A stretch of 64,000 bases of DNA, taken from Dryomyza anilis (taxonomy: Eukaryota > Arthropoda > Insecta > Diptera > Dryomyzidae). The DNA lies in contig OX638134.1 in the NCBI GenBank assembly GCA_951804985.1, forward strand, positions 7,076,790 through 7,140,789. Reading direction: 5' to 3'. Positions within the stretch are counted from its first letter, which is position 1. Every line of letters starts with the position of its first letter. A program made the position numbers and the translations under genes. Under the pieces are notes generated by a model. The model was not told where the DNA came from. It did not search any database and worked only from the letters and a program-made list of their open reading frames with translations. Below are positions 13,101 to 25,230 of the stretch, piece by piece.

Positions 13101-14552
13101 ATAGATTTCTTAGATTTCTTTGATTTTATAGATTTTATTGATTTTATTAATTTTATTAATTTTATTAATTTTATTGATTTTATTAATTTTATTAATTTTA
13201 TTGATTTTATTGATTTTATTGATTTTATTGATTTTATTGATTTTATTGATTTTATTGATTTTATTGATTTTATTGATTTTATTGATTTTATTGATTTTAT
13301 TGATTTTATTGATTTTATTGATTTTATTGATTTTATTGATTTTATTGATTTTATTGATTTTATTGATTTTATTGATTTTATTGATTTTATTGATTTTATT
13401 GATTTTATTGATTTTATTGATTTTATTGATTTTATTGATTTTATTGATTTTATTGATTTTATTGATTTTATTGATTTTATTGATTTTACTGATTTTATTG
13501 ATTTTATTGATTTTATTGATTTTATTGATTTTATTGATTTTATTGATTTTATTGATTTTATTGATTTTATTGATTTTATTGATTTTATTGATTTTATTGA
13601 TTTTATTGATTTTATTGATTTTATTGATTTTATTGATTTTATTGATTTTATTGATTTTATTGATTTTATTGATTTTATTGATTTTATTGATTTTATTGAT
13701 TTTATTGATTTTATTGATTTTATTGATTTTATTGATTTTATTGATTTTATTGATTTTATTGATTTTATTGATTTTATTGTTTTTATTGATTTTATTGATT
13801 TTATTGATTTTAGTGATTTTATTGATTTTATTGATTTTATAGAATTCTTTGATTTTATTGATTTTGGTGTTTTTATTCATTTTGTTGATTTTATTATATT
13901 TATTGATTTTATTGATTTTATTGATTTAATAATTTTATTGATTTTATTGATTTTATTAATTTTATTGATTTTATAGATTTCTTTGATTTTATTGATTTTA
14001 TTTTATTGATTTTATTAATATTATTTATTTTATTGATTTTATTGATATTGTTGATTTTATTGATTTTATTGATTTTATAGATTTATTTGATTTTATTGAT
14101 TATATTGATTTTGTTGATTTTGTTGATTTTGTTGATTTTGGTGATTTTACTGATTTTATTGATTTTATTGATTTTATTGATTTTATTGATTTTATTGATT
14201 TTATTGATTTTATTGATTTTATTGATTTTATTGATTTTATTGATTTTATTGATTTTATTGATTTTATTGATTTTATTGATTTTATTGATTTTATTGATTT
14301 TATTGATTTTATTGATTTTATTGATTTTATTGATTTTATTGATTTTATTGATTTTATTGATTTTATTGATTTTATTGATTTTATTGATTTTATTGATTAT
14401 ATTGATTTTATTGATTTTATTGATTTTATTGATTTTATTGGTTTTATTGATTGTATTGATTCTATTGATTTTGTTGATTTTATTGATTTTGTATTTATTT
14501 TTATTTAAAATCATTATTGATTTTATTAATTTTTATTGATTTTATTGATTTT
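13101..14552 (+). repeat. Higher-order copy 1 within the 9-bp array
   Basis: Starts at the marker ATAGATTTCTTAGATTTCTT. It includes the AGAATTCTTTG marker at 13841 and ends with a GTATTTATTTTTATTTAAAA marker at 14491 plus a short tail. The same ordered markers recur in the next ~1.47 kb. Confidence 0.9.
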
Positions 14553-16027
14553 ATAGATTTCTTAGATTTCTTTGATTTTATAGATTTTATTGATTTTATT
14601 AATTTTATTAATTTTATTAATTTTATTGATTTTATTAATTTTATTAATTTTATTGATTTTATTGATTTTATTGATTTTATTGATTTTATTGATTTTATTG
14701 ATTTTATTGATTTTATTGATTTTATTGATTTTATTGATTTTATTGATTTTATTGATTTTATTGATTTTATTGATTTTATTGATTTTATTGATTTTATTGA
14801 TTTTATTGATTTTATTGATTTTATTGATTTTATTGATTTTATTGATTTTATTGATTTTATTGATTTTATTGATTTTATTGATTTTATTGATTTTATTGAT
14901 TTTATTGATTTTATTGATTTTATTGATTTTATTGATTTTATTGATTTTATTGATTTTACTGATTTTATTGATTTTATTGATTTTATTGATTTTATTGATT
15001 TTATTGATTTTATTGATTTTATTGATTTTATTGATTTTATTGATTTTATTGATTTTATTGATTTTATTGATTTTATTGATTTTATTGATTTTATTGATTT
15101 TATTGATTTTATTGATTTTATTGATTTTATTGATTTTATTGATTTTATTGATTTTATTGATTTTATTGATTTTATTGATTTTATTGATTTTATTGATTTT
15201 ATTGATTTTATTGATTTTATTGATTTTATTGATTTTATTGATTTTATTGATTTTATTGATTTTATTGATTTTATTGTTTTTATTGATTTTATTGATTTTA
15301 TTGATTTTAGTGATTTTATTGATTTTATTGATTTTATAGAATTCTTTGATTTTATTGATTTTGGTGTTTTTATTCATTTTGTTGATTTTATTATATTTAT
15401 TGATTTTATTGATTTTATTGATTTAATAATTTTATTGATTTTATTGATTTTATTAATTTTATTGATTTTATAGATTTCTTTGATTTTATTGATTTTATTT
15501 TATTGATTTTATTAATATTATTTATTTTATTGATTTTATTGATATTGTTGATTTTATTGATTTTATTGATTTTATAGATTTATTTGATTTTATTGATTTT
15601 GTTGATTTTGTTGATTTTGTTGATTTTGTTGATTTTGGTGATTTTACTGATTTTATTGATTTTATTGATTTTATTGATTTTATTGATTTTATTGATTTTA
15701 TTGATTTTATTGATTTTATTGATTTTATTGATTTTATTGATTTTATTGATTTTATTGATTTTATTGATTTTATTGATTTTATTGATTTTATTGATTTTAT
15801 TTATTTTATTGATTTTATTGATTTTATTGATTTTATTGATTTTATTGATTTTATTGATTTTATTGATTTTATTGATTATATTGATTTTATTGATTTTATT
15901 GATTTTATTGATTTTATTGGTTTTATTGATTGTATTGATTCTATTGATTTTGTTGATTTTATTGATTTTGTATTTATTTTTATTTAAAATCATTATTGAT
16001 TTTATTAATTTTTATTGATTTTATTGA
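14553..16027 (+). repeat. Higher-order copy 2 within the 9-bp array
   Basis: Repeats copy 1 in order. Offsets between matching markers are 1452 (start marker), 1470 (single ACT variant at 13488/14958), 1497 (AGAATTC marker) and 1479 (GTATTTATT marker). The changes of +18, +27 and -18 are all multiples of nine, so whole units were gained and lost after the duplication. Confidence 0.9.
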
Positions 16028-16060
16028 TTTATTTATTTTTTGTTTTATTAATTTATTGAT

Positions 16061-17559
16061 TTCTGGGATTTTTGTAATTGATTGGATGAATTTTTAAATT
16101 TGAATTTTTGAGTTTTATGTTTTTGGAGAATTTTAAAGAAATTTTTCTCAGTGTTAACTAAACGCATTGCGTGTCACTCTATCATTTGCCAGCGACCAAC
16201 ATACGCAGACATTGTCGAGCACGAGGACGTAAACGACGACACGACTGTGACTATAACGAATAAATGTTTAAGGGCCGCCCTTTCTTTCGCTCCCCCTGTC
16301 TCCATCACTCTCTCGCATTAATTATTTAGTCGACTTCTTTTTGCGCACTGATTGCAAGTTGGGGTTCGTGCGGCTCTCGCACTCGCATTCGAATGCGTTA
16401 TTGCGTCATTATCCTTGTTTATCCTGCGTCGAGATTTTTATATTTTTATTTTTTGTATTTTTTTTTGTATGTTTTTGAAAATGTTTGGTTTTCGTTATGC
16501 TACAAGAATCGACCCAGCAAACGGAAGGAAAGCCAAATGTGAATCATTTTACTACGGAGCTCCATTTGTATTTGTTATAGGGGGCAAGGCAAACATTTGC
16601 GCTGCGTGCTGCCAACATTTATTTTTATTTGTTTTTTATATATATATTTTTTATTTCTTTCTTTTATATTTCTTATGCTCCAATTTTAATTTTTTTTCAT
16701 TTGCATTTATTTTTCATTTTTTCAAGTTTTTGTTTTATTTCATATAAATTTAAAATATTTTGTGTATTTTTTTAATTTCAATTTATTTTTCATGCATTTA
16801 GTAATTTTTTTTTTTTGTACTTTAATTCCTTATTTTTTTTATTTAATTCTTTTTTTAATTTAATTTTTTTTTAATTTAATTTTTTGTATTTAATTTTTTT
16901 TATTTAATTTTTTTTTATTTAATTTTTTAATACTTTTTTATTTAAATTTTCTATTTATTTTGTTTGCTGTAAAACACAACCACTTGACACAGTGTCAGCC
17001 CTCGTTTTGACAACCCACACATGCAGTTGGTGCCCAAAGTGGTGCCGCGAGTGTAAAAATCAAAAACAGCGATAAAAATTGGCAACGATTTTGGTGCTTC
17101 AACCGACCAACGCATTGCCTGCCAAGCATTTAAATTTGATTTATAAATTTGAATGAAGTACGTGAAATGAATGAATGCAGCATGGGATTTATAGGGTGCT
17201 TCACGCAAAATTGGCAGCATAAAAATGCAAATAAAATAAATCAAATAAAATTAAAACGCTGACAAAACCAAATTTTAGTAAATGCAAAAATTATCTTTTT
17301 TAAACAAACCACTATACATTTCTATAACATACACTTAATGCGTTATGCATTGTATTTGTTCTTTTAAATTTGCTTTTAAAATTATTCTAAATTTAATACA
17401 ACAAAATTCTTGGCAGTCAACTTCAACTTGTCCGAACAGCAAAAACATCAATCAACGATTTTTGTGTGTGTCAAGTTTTGTTGTGTTTTAAATTTGTTTG
17501 TTTCTATGTTGAAAAACAAAATATTAAACTATTGTGGGTTCGAGTGACCCAAAAGGAAA
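16061..17559. other. Mixed spacer with GC-richer islands
   Basis: Higher-complexity patches at about 16150-16420, 16500-16620 and 16970-17240 alternate with a T-rich tract at about 16630-16960 made of TTTAATTTTTT-like words. ORFs of 131 codons (plus, 16352) and 97 codons (minus, 16951-17244) show no family motif or splice-supported structure. No gene is called. Confidence 0.5.
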
Positions 17560-18328
17560 TTATTACATTTTATTAAATGGAAAAAAGGTCATTTTTAAAA
17601 TCTGTACTTTTTAAATTACATTCTGTTTAGTACGGCGCGACGTATGAGTAACATTTATATAATGCAGGCATTCAAAATGCTGTAACTTTTGTAATAGTCG
17701 ACCGATTTAGAAAATGTTTTCAGTTTTCAATTAAGCATATATTAGACTTTGTTTACTCTAATATATTTCTGTACCTTAAGCTTCACCTTTGGAAGATATA
17801 GATGTCTGAATTGCAAGTCTTCGAATCAAAAAATTCAAAAAGTTATTTTTTTATTATATGTTATTTTAATTGATGTTATTTACTTATTGTACTTATTTTA
17901 TTTTATTGAATTGTGTTTTATTGTATTGTATTTTATTTCTTTTGTATTATTCTAAAATTTCTTTGAATGACAATGTTTTCATTTTGAAGCAAACTAAAAA
18001 TCTCTTTTAAAGCAATAATCAATAAAATGTAGTGTTAAAAGAAAAGTGGGTGTAAAAGAAGTGGGTGTAACACTTATAAATTATTTATGATAAAATCTAC
18101 AAAGTATATTTTATATTTTAAGCTACGAAAGCATTTTTTTTATTGCAAAAAGTTTTGTACCACATGACGTATGATGGAAATTTATGAAATGCCAATGTTT
18201 ACGGTATGATTGATTGACTTGTGTTAACTGTTGTCTTAAAGTAAACAAATACTTTATATCAATTAATGATACAAGCAATTAATTCAAATTATATGATGCT
18301 GCAAAACTTTTAAAGGAATATATTTTAT
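17560..18328. other. Spacer sharing a motif with the 24-25 kb satellite
   Basis: GCGACGTATGAGTAAC at about 17636 and CATGACGTATGATGG at about 18162 match a motif that recurs in the decayed ~180-bp repeats at 24240-25200. These may be remnants of the same satellite, but the rest of the unit is not clear here. A short (TATCTG)n run precedes the SINE at 18329-18348. Confidence 0.45.
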
Positions 18329-18348
18329 GTATCTGTATCTGTATCTGT

Positions 18349-18662
18349 AGCCGGGGTAGCTCAGTGGTTAGTGCGTTGGACTGCGAGCCGAAAAGTCCCC
18401 GGTTCAAGCCTGGACTGGGGCTAACAACATCTTTTCATAGAAACATTTTTCTATACCGCGCTACCTCTCGTCAGTAAATGGCAAACCTACGAGAGTAAAA
18501 CCATTGCCTATGAAAAAGCTCTCACCCGCCGTTCGGATTCGGCAATAAACTGTAGGTCCCACCACTTTGAGTACAAATATAACACGCTCAGCTCAAAATG
18601 GTGAGAGAGCTCGGCCGAAGTTCTATGCAGGATTGTAGCGCCAAACTATTATTATTATTAAT
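18349..18662 (+). mobile_element. tRNA-derived SINE
   Basis: The head (18349-18423) looks like a tRNA gene. TAGCTCAGTGGTTAG matches a Pol III A box and GGTTCAAGCC matches a B box at normal spacing. AGCC/GGCT can pair at the ends, but the acceptor and anticodon stems are imperfect, so this is not a working tRNA. About 225 bp of unrelated, GC-richer body follows (including GAGAGAGCTCGGCCGAAG), and the element ends in a short (ATT)n run. Head, body and simple-repeat tail are the standard SINE layout. Mobility would depend on a LINE not present here. The family name is unknown to me. Confidence 0.85.
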
Positions 18663-19308
18663 TTTAATATACACTTTGACAAAAAGGTATTTGTTATTTT
18701 AATTAAGTAATTTTTTTTTTAATTTTTCTTAATAAAAATGTTTGGAATTTTATTTTTATAATTATTTTATTTATAAATAATTTTATATTTTATAGAGTTC
18801 AAGCCATATTTTTTAAGCAGTTTTTCTATTTATATATTTTTTATATCTCTATAATTTTTTTTTATTTTTTTATTTATATTTTTTTTATAATTTTTTTTTT
18901 TTTTTATAATTTATTTTTTTTATAATTTTATTTTTTTATAATTTTATTTTTTTATAATTTTCTTTTTTTATAATTTTATTTTTTTTTACAATTTTTTATT
19001 CTAATTTTTGTTAGTTATTATGTCTATTTTTTGTGACTAATACATTTTTTTTATTTTATTTTAGTTTGTTTTTTTTTTTATTTTTTATTTATTTCATTTC
19101 GTAATCTAAAGTAATAATTTTTATTTTTCGTAATATAAAAACAAATATATTGAAAATTATATTATTTTAAATTAATAAAAAAAAATATTGTTGTATTTTT
19201 TTTTTTTTTTTTTTTGGTGTAATATTTATTAAAATTTATTTTTCTTAAATCTATTTTTTGCAATTTTTATTTTTATTGTAAATATTTATTTTTAAATTTT
19301 TTGTAGGT
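18663..19308. other. Extremely AT-rich spacer
   Basis: Low-complexity T/A sequence with a short-period run of ATAATTTTATTTTTT-like units at about 18890-18990 and a poly-T run at about 19196-19215. No gene seen. Confidence 0.6.
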
Positions 19309-20437
19309 GAGCCTGGTGTAAAGTGGGACACGTTTTACTTTGAAAAAGTACATTTGTATAATTTATTAAATTCTTTTGTCTATTCTATAGACTGACCTAA
19401 TTTATGCATTAACAGATTACCATTTATATGGCTTTTAATTGATTTTTGAGCGATTTTTCCAAACAGCTTAATTTCGGACTTTTTGAAAAATGTTGGGGTA
19501 AAGTGGGAAAATTCAAAATGTTTAACAAAATTCAATTTTAGTCATTATTTTTCATGTTTTGTTTTTTTTTATCACAAAGTCAAATATATTAAGTGTAAAA
19601 AAATATAAAATAAGGTAATAAAAAAGAATTTGAATGTAAGAAAAAATAGAAAATAAAAATTAAATTCATAAACATCTCAGTAGTTATCTGAGGAAAATAT
19701 GAAAACAAAAATTGCATTTACTCTTAGTCAGAAGTGACAATGGAGAGAGATATAGTTGCTAGTCGTCAAATGCTGGTCGAAATTTAATTTCTTCGGCATT
19801 TTATTCATGCAAATTTTACAATATTCTTCTTCATGTTTTCATTAACTTGATGAATATTTACTGATGTATTCCTTTTGCTATTTTTAAAGGCTGGGCTTCT
19901 TCTGCAATTCTGAAATTATTTCTGGTGATTTCAAAAATTGGCTTTTCATATGTTTGTGGCCAGGATTAGTTTTAGTTTTTCTTTGCGAAAACAAATATAT
20001 AATTCATATTACATAATATTTGCACTAAAATTACGTTTCCCACTTTACCCTAATATTGCAATTTGATCATAACTTAGCACTATTTAAGCAATTTTAAATT
20101 ATTTGCAAAAATCCGTTTGTGTTTCAAAAGATATAGAATATGCCATCATCTTTAACATACCGTCTTCATTGAAAACGATAAAATTCTCACTTTTTGATAG
20201 CAAACACCAGCACTCTATAAAAAGACTTTCAAACAATTTTTTTTCCACTTTTTCTCGAAAAGCAATAAAAAGTATAATTTGACCATAACCATGGGTGAAA
20301 AAGTAGATACTACCTTAAGAAGCATTTGACAACTATTTTTATTTTTCTTATTAAAAAAAAAAAAACATATACAAAAATTACAATTTCCCACATTACCCCT
20401 GTCCCACATTACCCCTGTCCCACTTTACCCCAGGCTC
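19309..20437 (+). mobile_element. Non-autonomous TIR element with GTAAAGTGGG motifs
   Basis: Starts GAGCCTGGTGTAAAGTGGGA and ends with its near-exact inverse (TCCCACTTTACCCCAGGCTC), a terminal inverted repeat of about 21 bp with one mismatch. GGGGTAAAGTGGGA recurs internally at about 19496. On the other strand the motif appears at 20038 and three times in the right subterminal zone (CCCACATTACCCCTG, twice, then the end). No transposase motif is visible in ~1.1 kb. A target-site duplication is not obvious. Superfamily not assigned. Confidence 0.8.
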
Positions 20438-20795
20438 CAATATTTATTTTTGTTACAATTATGAGCTCTTTTGTAAAAAAGCTAATGCATATTTTAATTT
20501 AATGAATATATTTCGTTTTATTTTTCTTAATTATTATAAAAATTTAGATTTTTTTAATTTAATTTTATTAAATAAAATTATTTTTTTTTCTTTTTTTTAA
20601 TGAATATTTGTATTCTAAACTTTATTTTTAATCACATTTTCGACTTGAGTTTTTATACTATTTTCGTTATCAATAATGTTTTTTATTTTTTCAATAAAAA
20701 TAATAAAATTCTTTATTTACATTTTTTTTTATATATTTTTATTTTTTTTAAATTTAAAAAAGTGGTTTATAAAAAAAATATTCAAGTTTTTATTT

Positions 20796-20970
20796 GAGAA
20801 ACAAATTAATAATTCATATTACACAATATTTGCACTAAAATTACAACAAACAAATTACGTTTCCCACTTTACCCTAATATTGCAATTTGATCATAACTTA
20901 GCACTATTTAAGCAATTTTAAATTATTTGCAAAATCCGTTAGTGTTTCAAAAGTTATAGAATATGCGATC
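20796..20970 (+). mobile_element. Fragment of the 19.3-kb TIR element
   Basis: About 170 bp that matches 19988-20145 in order (ATAATTCATATTACA, TTTCCCACTTTACCCTAATA, GATCATAACTTAGCACTATT), with an extra ~13 bp near 20845. It lacks both termini. Confidence 0.88.
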
Positions 20971-22004
20971 AGCATTTTTTAATTAAAATTTTTTTCATTT
21001 TATATATTTTAAATTTTTTGTAAAGTGTTGTTTAAAATTAGTTTTTTTTTTTTTATTTAACTTTAGTTTGTTTATATTTTTATTTTTTAAATTTAATATT
21101 TTTTTTTTAAATTTAATATTTTTATTTTTTAAATTTATTTTCTTTATTTTTTGGTCATCTATTTTTTGCAATTCCTAATTGGTATTTGTTACATTTCTTC
21201 CATTTTTATATTTTTTTTTATTTAAATTTTTTTTTTTTTTTAATTTAATATTTTTATTTTTTAAATTTAATATTTTTATTTTTTAAATTTAATATTTTTA
21301 TTTTTTAAATTTATTTTCTTTATTTTTTTGGTCATTTGTTTTTTGCAATTCCTAATAGGCATTTGTTACATTTGTTACATTTGTTTCATTTTTTATATTT
21401 TTTTTTATTTTCAAAAAAAAAAATTTTTAATTCAATTTTTTTTTAATTTTTACTATATTCGCAAACTTTCTCACACAACTAACAGCATCCAATACAATGC
21501 AAAAGATATGTGAAAAAAAACTGAAATAGTTAATTTTTTTTTATGCCACCGTACAAAAAATGTGCAGCTGCCGCAACGCACACGAATGCAAGAAACGCAC
21601 AAACGAATGAACGCATTGAGTGCTGCCCGCACCTGGGCTGCACAAAAAAGCCTTATTTGAATGGCTGTCTTCTCTTTTCATGCAGTACCGCTCTGTTTCA
21701 TGTGGTTCTATTGTGTGTGTGTGTAGATGTGTGTATTTGTGTCTGTGTTCGTATTTTCATTCGTGTTTTTATTCATGGCTGTGTTTGTGTGTGATGTCAG
21801 TGCGCTCATAACTTGTGCTTCCTGTGCATCCTGGAGAGTCTTTTGTATCCGTATGATTCGCATACAGTGTTTAACCTAACCTAGTTGTAACCTGCAGTTT
21901 TAGTGAATTCGGTTTTTTATGTGGGAGTTTTTTTGTTATTGAAATTTTATACTGTTTATACTTTTTATATTTTTGTAGGTTTTTAAATATAAAGTTTTTT
22001 TTTT
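20971..22004. other. AT-rich spacer with GT microsatellite
   Basis: About 21030-21320 has short repeated TTTTTAAATTTAATATTTTT words. 21540-21850 is GC-richer and includes a TGTGTGTGTGTGTAGATGTG run near 21713. Short ORFs here have no motif. Confidence 0.5.
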
Positions 22005-22690
22005 CAATTTTGTTTCTTTAAAAATTTGAATTATTAAAAAAATTGACTTTTTCATAATTTTAAGATTTTATAAAATTCAACATTTTCAAGATATTAATTT
22101 TTTATAAAAATTTAACAAAAGTTTTACAAAAATTCAAATGTTTTTTCAAATTTAAATTTTTTATGAAGTTTTTTTTTTTTATAAAATTTTATTTTTTATA
22201 AAATTAAACTTTTTATATAATTAAACTTTTCATTGAATTTAATTTTTTTATAAAATTGAACTTTTTAAATAATTTAATTTTATATAAAATTTAATATATA
22301 AATATTAACGCTTTATAAAATTTAGCGTTTTATAAAATTTAACTTTTTCTAATTTTAACTTTTTTTAAAAATTAACTTTTATATAATTTTTAACTTTAAA
22401 ATTAATAAAATTTAACTTTTTCTTGATATTAACAATTTGTAAAATTTAACTTTTTATAAAATTTAACATTATCTGAATTTGAACATTTTGTAAAATTTAA
22501 ACTTTTTAAAATATAACTTTTTAAAAAATTCAATTTTTTCTTATTTTTAACATTTTATAAAATTTTTAATTTTCAAAATAATAACTTTTTATAAAATTTA
22601 ATATTTTCTAAATTTGTTTGTTTTTTATATAATTTTATTTTGAGAGATATTTTTTTATGAATTTTACTTTTAAATTTTTTTTTATAAAAT
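22005..22690. repeat. Decayed ~14-17-bp ATAAAATTTAACTTTTT repeat
   Basis: Repeated words ATAAAATTTAAC followed by TTTTT, with irregular spacing and many changes. It reads as a strongly diverged short minisatellite. Confidence 0.7.
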
Positions 22691-24239
22691 TTGACTTTTT
22701 ATGAAGTTAGGTATTTAAAAATTCAAACAGTTATGTATATTTTTGTAACATATATAACTAATTTTGCAATCACAGTGCTTCATTTAAATTGCATGTTTTC
22801 TCTGTTTGTTGGCCCCAATTTCGGCTCTCAAACCAGGCTCTTTGGTCCGACATTTTTTTTCGTCAAACATTTCATTTTTTTAACAGTCACTTTTTGCGCC
22901 GTGAGTCCTTTGTTATTTGTTCGCCGTGTTGCCTGGAAAATTGTTCACATTTTTTTGAGTTGCACCTTTGTCCCTCTTTTTTTTATCAAATTTTTGGACA
23001 CTCTTTTGCCTCCTATACTGCAACAGTTTTGCATCTGCTTTTGCCTCCTCTTTTGCCAACTCTTTTTCCACCCCTTTTGACACCTCTTTTCCTCCGCCTT
23101 ACTTTCCTTCTCATTTGCCAACTCTTTTGCCACCTCTGTTGACTCCTCTTTGCCATCATTTTTTCCTCAACTTTTGCCAAGTTAGCCACCTTTTTTACCC
23201 TATCTTTTGCCTTCTATTTTCCCTCTTAAATCATCTTCTTTTTTATAATTTTTTCTTATTTTTTGTTCCTTTTGTGTCTCCACTTTGGCTACCACTGTTG
23301 GCGTCACTGTTTAGATTCTGCCTTGCTATTCTGTGGCTCCTCTGTTCAGTGCCTCTTTTTTTAACACCCTTGCGCTTCTTTTTCGAACTTTTGTGCAGCA
23401 TACTTTCAGGCCGTTTGCCTGTGCATTTGACTACCTTGCGCTATGCAGCCCCTATCCGCGGGCAGCCGCCTCAGGTGCAAATTCAAATATTTGCCAGTTG
23501 AGCTGTGAACCCAGTGAGGACATATTTTAGCTTGAAAAATGGCAACGTATTATGCAAAAATAAAATATATAAAACTCGTACAGCAGTTACTATTTTGCCT
23601 TGGTTGGCAAATTTATTATTTTTGTTTGTATCGGAAAATATTTTTTTTCTATTGTCAAAAAAGTAATATAAATTATTTATTATTATATTTTTATTATTTC
23701 AATTTTATATTGAATTTTTTTATTATTTTTTTTTTTATTATTTTTATATATTTTTTTTTTTAATTTTTTTTTTTAAATTTTATTATTTTTTACATGTTTA
23801 TTATTTTTACAAAAATAGAAAAAAATTGTTTGTGTCGCTGCCTTCACACAAAATACAGCATGCACATGTAAATCATGTGAAAATGCAATTTTCTCAAATA
23901 TTTTCTTCGGATTTTTTTTTGTTTTTTTTTTTTTTTGCTCATTTGCAAGTGAGTGAAAATTGATATGAATTTCTGTAATTTTTACTCATGCTGCACATGA
24001 ACAAATATTTTTCAATTTAGGTCATAATCATCATCAACATCGTCAGCACCAACTGCAGCAGCAACTACATTTGCTGTGATTTTCTGCTGTTTTTTTTGTT
24101 GTTTTTTTTTGTGTTGCACATTATAGAAATTTGTAGAATTTCCTAATTTTCCAGTGATTTTTGCACATATGAATTCAATGAGCAGCGTAATTTTTCATAA
24201 ATAATGCTGCAAATATTTTTTATTAATGCATTTGTCGTT
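22691..24239. other. Spacer with CT-rich short repeats
   Basis: About 22970-23280 is pyrimidine-rich on the plus strand, with a recurring CTCTTTTGCCAACTC / CCTCTTTTGCC theme of roughly 15-20 bp. That explains the overlapping ORFs of 62-177 codons. 23390-23525 is GC-richer but has no defensible exon. The remainder is AT-rich. Confidence 0.55.
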
Positions 24240-25230
24240 TGTTTTTCAATTAATGTTACACCTGACGTATGAGTGATATTTTTTTTATGTAAAATTAGGT
24301 TTTAGTTGTCGTAAAGTAAATTTATTAAATTTTTATTCCAAATTTATAAAAGCTTATTAGATTAGCTTTCTTTTGTTTTATTAGAGTGCGTTTTTTGATA
24401 CTTTTCAATAATTTTATGCAAAAATTAAACATTTGCAAAATTTTGAAAATACATTTCATTTCCAAGTTCCTATATTTTATACAGTTTTTCAAAATTATTG
24501 CTATTTTGTTATCATTTTGTAAAAGCATATTACATTATCTTTCTTTTGATGTATAAAACATATATATTTGGGCAGATTTTCATTATTTTATACACACATT
24601 AAACTTTACTCCATATGACGTATGAGTAACAGTTCATATAAAGTTGCCAATTTAGTAGCCTATATTATTTACTATAGTAAAACTAGTGCTATTTTGTTTT
24701 CATTTTAAAGTGGCCTGTTTTATTAGTTTTCTTTTGATATATAAAACATCTATCTTTACTGACGTTTGGACTATTTTGTTCGGTATTCTAACTTTGATGT
24801 ATGAGTATCAATTCGTGGTTATAATCTTGCCTATTTAGTAGCCTATATTTTTTACAGTTGCCAAACTAATATCAATTTGTTTTCAATTTCTAAAAACCTA
24901 TAATATGAGCTTTCTTACAATGTATATAAAACTTATATTTGTTGCTTAATTATTTTATAAAAAATCTTGTTTTGCCTTAATTCAATTTAATTCATATTAT
25001 TATAAGAGGGGAGGAGTAACTATGAGCGACATTTGGAATTAGTTACCTAATAAATTTGCATTAAATGAATAATTAGTATGTTTTTGGAACTTGAGACGCA
25101 TATTTGTGCACGAAACGTAAAATCACGCAAGTTTTGAAGTAGTTAAATCACGCAAAATTGTATTTTTTGCAATGCGGCGTATGAGTGATATTTACGAAAA
25201 TGTTTTAATTTAATAAAATATGCAATTTGT
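24240..25230 (+). repeat. Decayed ~180-bp satellite
   Basis: Two landmarks recur with similar spacing. TGACGTATGAGTGATA-like boxes lie at 24259, 24612, 24790 (GATGTATGAGTATCA) and 25173. CTTTCTTTTG-plus-ATATAAAACAT-like boxes lie at about 24364, 24538, 24727 and 24907 (steps 174, 189, 180). TTTAGTAGCCTATATT also repeats at 24651 and 24836. Another related box (ACATATGAGTGACATGA) is at 25707. Confidence 0.72.

Larger units (their letters stand above)
12262..16060 (+). repeat. 9-bp minisatellite megaarray (TTGATTTTA)n
   Basis: About 3.8 kb of nine-base units. 12262-13100 is divergent, with many TTGATTATA, TTCTTGATT and TTAATGATT variants. 13200-15970 contains long runs of perfect units. Because 9 is a multiple of 3, several frames on both strands stay open for hundreds of codons (Ile-Asp-Phe, Leu-Leu-Ile, Asn-Lys-Ile tripeptides). 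These are repeat shadows, not proteins. There is higher-order structure inside. Confidence 0.97.

Noticed and set aside
12287..15993. Long ORFs (up to 441 codons) of Ile-Asp-Phe, Leu-Leu-Ile and Asn-Lys-Ile tripeptides on both strands
   Set aside because: They are translations of a 9-bp array whose unit length is divisible by three. They are open in several frames at once, with no start context or non-repeat domain.
18349..18423. Functional tRNA gene
   Set aside because: The A and B boxes are good but the acceptor and anticodon stems do not pair properly, and a SINE body follows directly.
22968..23501. 177-codon ORF rich in Phe/Leu/Pro/Ser
   Set aside because: Explained by a decayed CT-rich short repeat; overlapping frames are also open.
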